DNA from: an uncultured Candidatus Saccharibacteria bacterium
GTDB taxonomy: Bacteria; Patescibacteriota; Saccharimonadia; Saccharimonadales; Saccharimonadaceae
Reading direction: 5' to 3'
Assembly (NCBI GenBank): GCA_937990205.1
Contig: CALKRO010000133.1
Location: 1 to 6,248 of the forward strand
Length of the DNA: 6,248 nucleotides
The notes beneath the pieces were generated by a model, which had not been told where the DNA came from, searched no databases, and saw only the letters and a program-made list of their open reading frames with translations. The position numbers were made by a program, and so were the translations under genes. Shown here piece by piece: positions 5,094 through 6,248 of the stretch. Numbering within the stretch: position 1 is the first letter of the stretch; each line of letters opens with the position of its first letter.

Positions 5094-6248
5094 TTAAACG
5101 ATGCCATTATTTAATTGATCACGAATTTCATTTAGCTGGTCGCGTAGTACGAAATCTGTCTTCGTGTCGGTTTCAATTTTCTTAATCCCGTGCATCGCCG
5201 TCGTGTGATCTTTTAATCCCACTTCATTGGCGATTTTTGTTGTACTCATTTGTAAATCCCGCGACATAATGAACATGGCGATCTGTCTCGCGGTTTTGAT
5301 ATGCGCTACCCGGCTGCGTCCACAGATTTCTTCTGGAGAAATATTAAAGAAATTTGCCACCGTTTCAATCACTGTGCTTGGTGAAAATACCTTCGAACGT
5401 GTCGTATTGCCGACTACTCCCACCATCCCTTCATTAATCACCATTAGTGGTGAAATACACTTCACATCCGCCATCGCGATGACCTTACTATACATGCTTT
5501 CTAGGTCGCGAATATTGGTTTCCACACTTTTTGCAATATACTCAATTGCTTTATCTTCAATTTCCACACCATTAAATTCTGCCTTTGCGTGTAAAATTGC
5601 GCAACGATCTTCAAAGGAAGGGAATTGAATATCGTAAGCTCCGGTCTGCGTCAGACGTGAAGCTAGTCGTTCATCTACCGTTTTTAGTTGACTTGGTAAA
5701 CGGTCGGAAGTAATAATTACTTGGCGATTTAATTGTTGCATGTCATTAAAAATATTGAAGAATTCTTCCTGACTTTTTTCCTTACCCACGATAAATTGAA
5801 AATCATCCACAATCAAAACATCAAGTTCGGAAAAACGCCTGCGGAAATCATCCATCTTACCATTACGCACCGATTGAATAAAATCATTATAAAAGTGATT
5901 AATTGGAATATATAAAATCTTAAATTCTGGGTGTCTTCTCGCCAGTTCATTACCGATAGCTTCCACTAAGTGAGTTTTACCGAGACCCGCTCCGCCATAG
6001 AGAAAGAATGGATTATATTTCATTCCTGGATTTTCAATAATATTTTTCGCCACCGAAACCGCCAAATCATTATTCGTACCAATAATGAAATTATCCATGG
6101 TAAATTTTTCACTAAGACCGGTCCGATTTTGGCTGCGCGCATTCAAAGAGGAGTGTCTCTCTAAATCAATTCGTTGCACCGTTCCGACACGATCAGAAAG
6201 ATTCTTGAAATTATTACCACGAGAATTTGTCGTTTCGCGTGATCGATT
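5094..6248 (-). CDS. dnaA: DnaA, chromosomal replication initiator (5' end outside window)
   Basis: DnaA binds the origin, polymerises with ATP and melts the DNA. The window holds the last 384 residues; the frame is open to the right edge, so domain I and part of the linker are missing. A GTG at 6177-6179 lies inside the linker (NNFKNLSDRVGTVQRIDLE) and is not the start. Numbering from the first complete codon at the right edge: Walker A GGAGLGKT at 85-92, Walker B VLIVDD at 144-149, sensor I ITSDRLP near 179-185, arginine finger region ERLASR (Arg198), sensor II Arg247 in NIRDLE, then the DNA-binding domain IV with GRSRVAHIKTARQIAM and the DHTT box-recognition motif at 347-350. The stretch after the arginine finger, SRLTQTGAYDIQ, departs from the common SRFxxGL. 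It ends at TAA beside oriC. DnaA boxes close to the gene fit local autoregulation, but its own promoter lies off the window. Confidence 0.97.
   Translation of the reverse strand, partial: NRSRETTNSRGNNFKNLSDRVGTVQRIDLERHSSLNARSQNRTGLSEKFTMDNFIIGTNNDLAVSVAKNIIENPGMKYNPFFLYGGAGLGKTHLVEAIGNELARRHPEFKILYIPINHFYNDFIQSVRNGKMDDFRRRFSELDVLIVDDFQFIVGKEKSQEEFFNIFNDMQQLNRQVIITSDRLPSQLKTVDERLASRLTQTGAYDIQFPSFEDRCAILHAKAEFNGVEIEDKAIEYIAKSVETNIRDLESMYSKVIAMADVKCISPLMVINEGMVGVVGNTTRSKVFSPSTVIETVANFFNISPEEICGRSRVAHIKTARQIAMFIMSRDLQMSTTKIANEVGLKDHTTAMHGIKKIETDTKTDFVLRDQLNEIRDQLNNGIV

Noticed and set aside
6177..6179. GTG at 6177-6179 as the start of dnaA
   Set aside because: The frame stays open upstream to the window edge and the position falls in the linker before the AAA+ domain; starting there would remove domain I.
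2723..6248. UGA recoded as glycine, as in some CPR lineages
   Set aside because: All six genes read through at expected length with no in-frame TGA. The absence of TGA stops among six genes is not enough to argue for recoding.

Overview
The window is AT-rich bacterial DNA covering a chromosomal replication origin and the genes around it. On the minus strand, running leftward, are dnaA (3' part only; it runs off the right edge), a 256-bp intergenic oriC, dnaN and recF. This is the classic dnaA-oriC-dnaN-recF order. All six genes read with the standard code: Trp is TGG, there is no in-frame TGA, and every stop is TAA or TAG. Short compact genes, near-zero spacing and the style of the DnaA and of the secretion-like block suggest a reduced-genome Patescibacteria/CPR member, perhaps Saccharibacteria. 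That placement is inference from sequence style, not a search result.

Right half (2723-6248): DnaA (AAA+ initiator), the beta sliding clamp and RecF. dnaN and recF abut with no spacer and are surely co-transcribed. The origin holds two arrays of DnaA-box-like 9-mers pointing at each other, each with steps of 10-12 bp (about one helical turn). A TTTTACACA box lies next to a tandem trinucleotide tract (TAT TAG TAG, twice) and then an AT-only stretch just upstream of the dnaN ribosome binding site. This closely resembles the DnaA-trio basal unwinding element described in Bacillus subtilis.

Left half (1-2691): three plus-strand genes converge on recF. The first is the 3' end of an unrecognised gene. 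The second is a secreted two-domain peptidoglycan hydrolase (lysozyme/transglycosylase-like plus CHAP/NlpC-like) with an Asn/Thr-rich tail. The third is a single-pass membrane protein with a PEGA-like extracellular domain. Hydrolase plus anchored surface protein looks like a cell-envelope or type IV secretion/conjugation-type accessory module, but no ATPase or channel gene is in view. A perfect extended -10 element (TGTTATAAT) ends 8 bp before the hydrolase ATG, which predicts a leaderless or nearly leaderless mRNA.

No RNA gene, insertion sequence, CRISPR array or convincing intrinsic terminator was seen. The only sizeable gene-free stretch is oriC.
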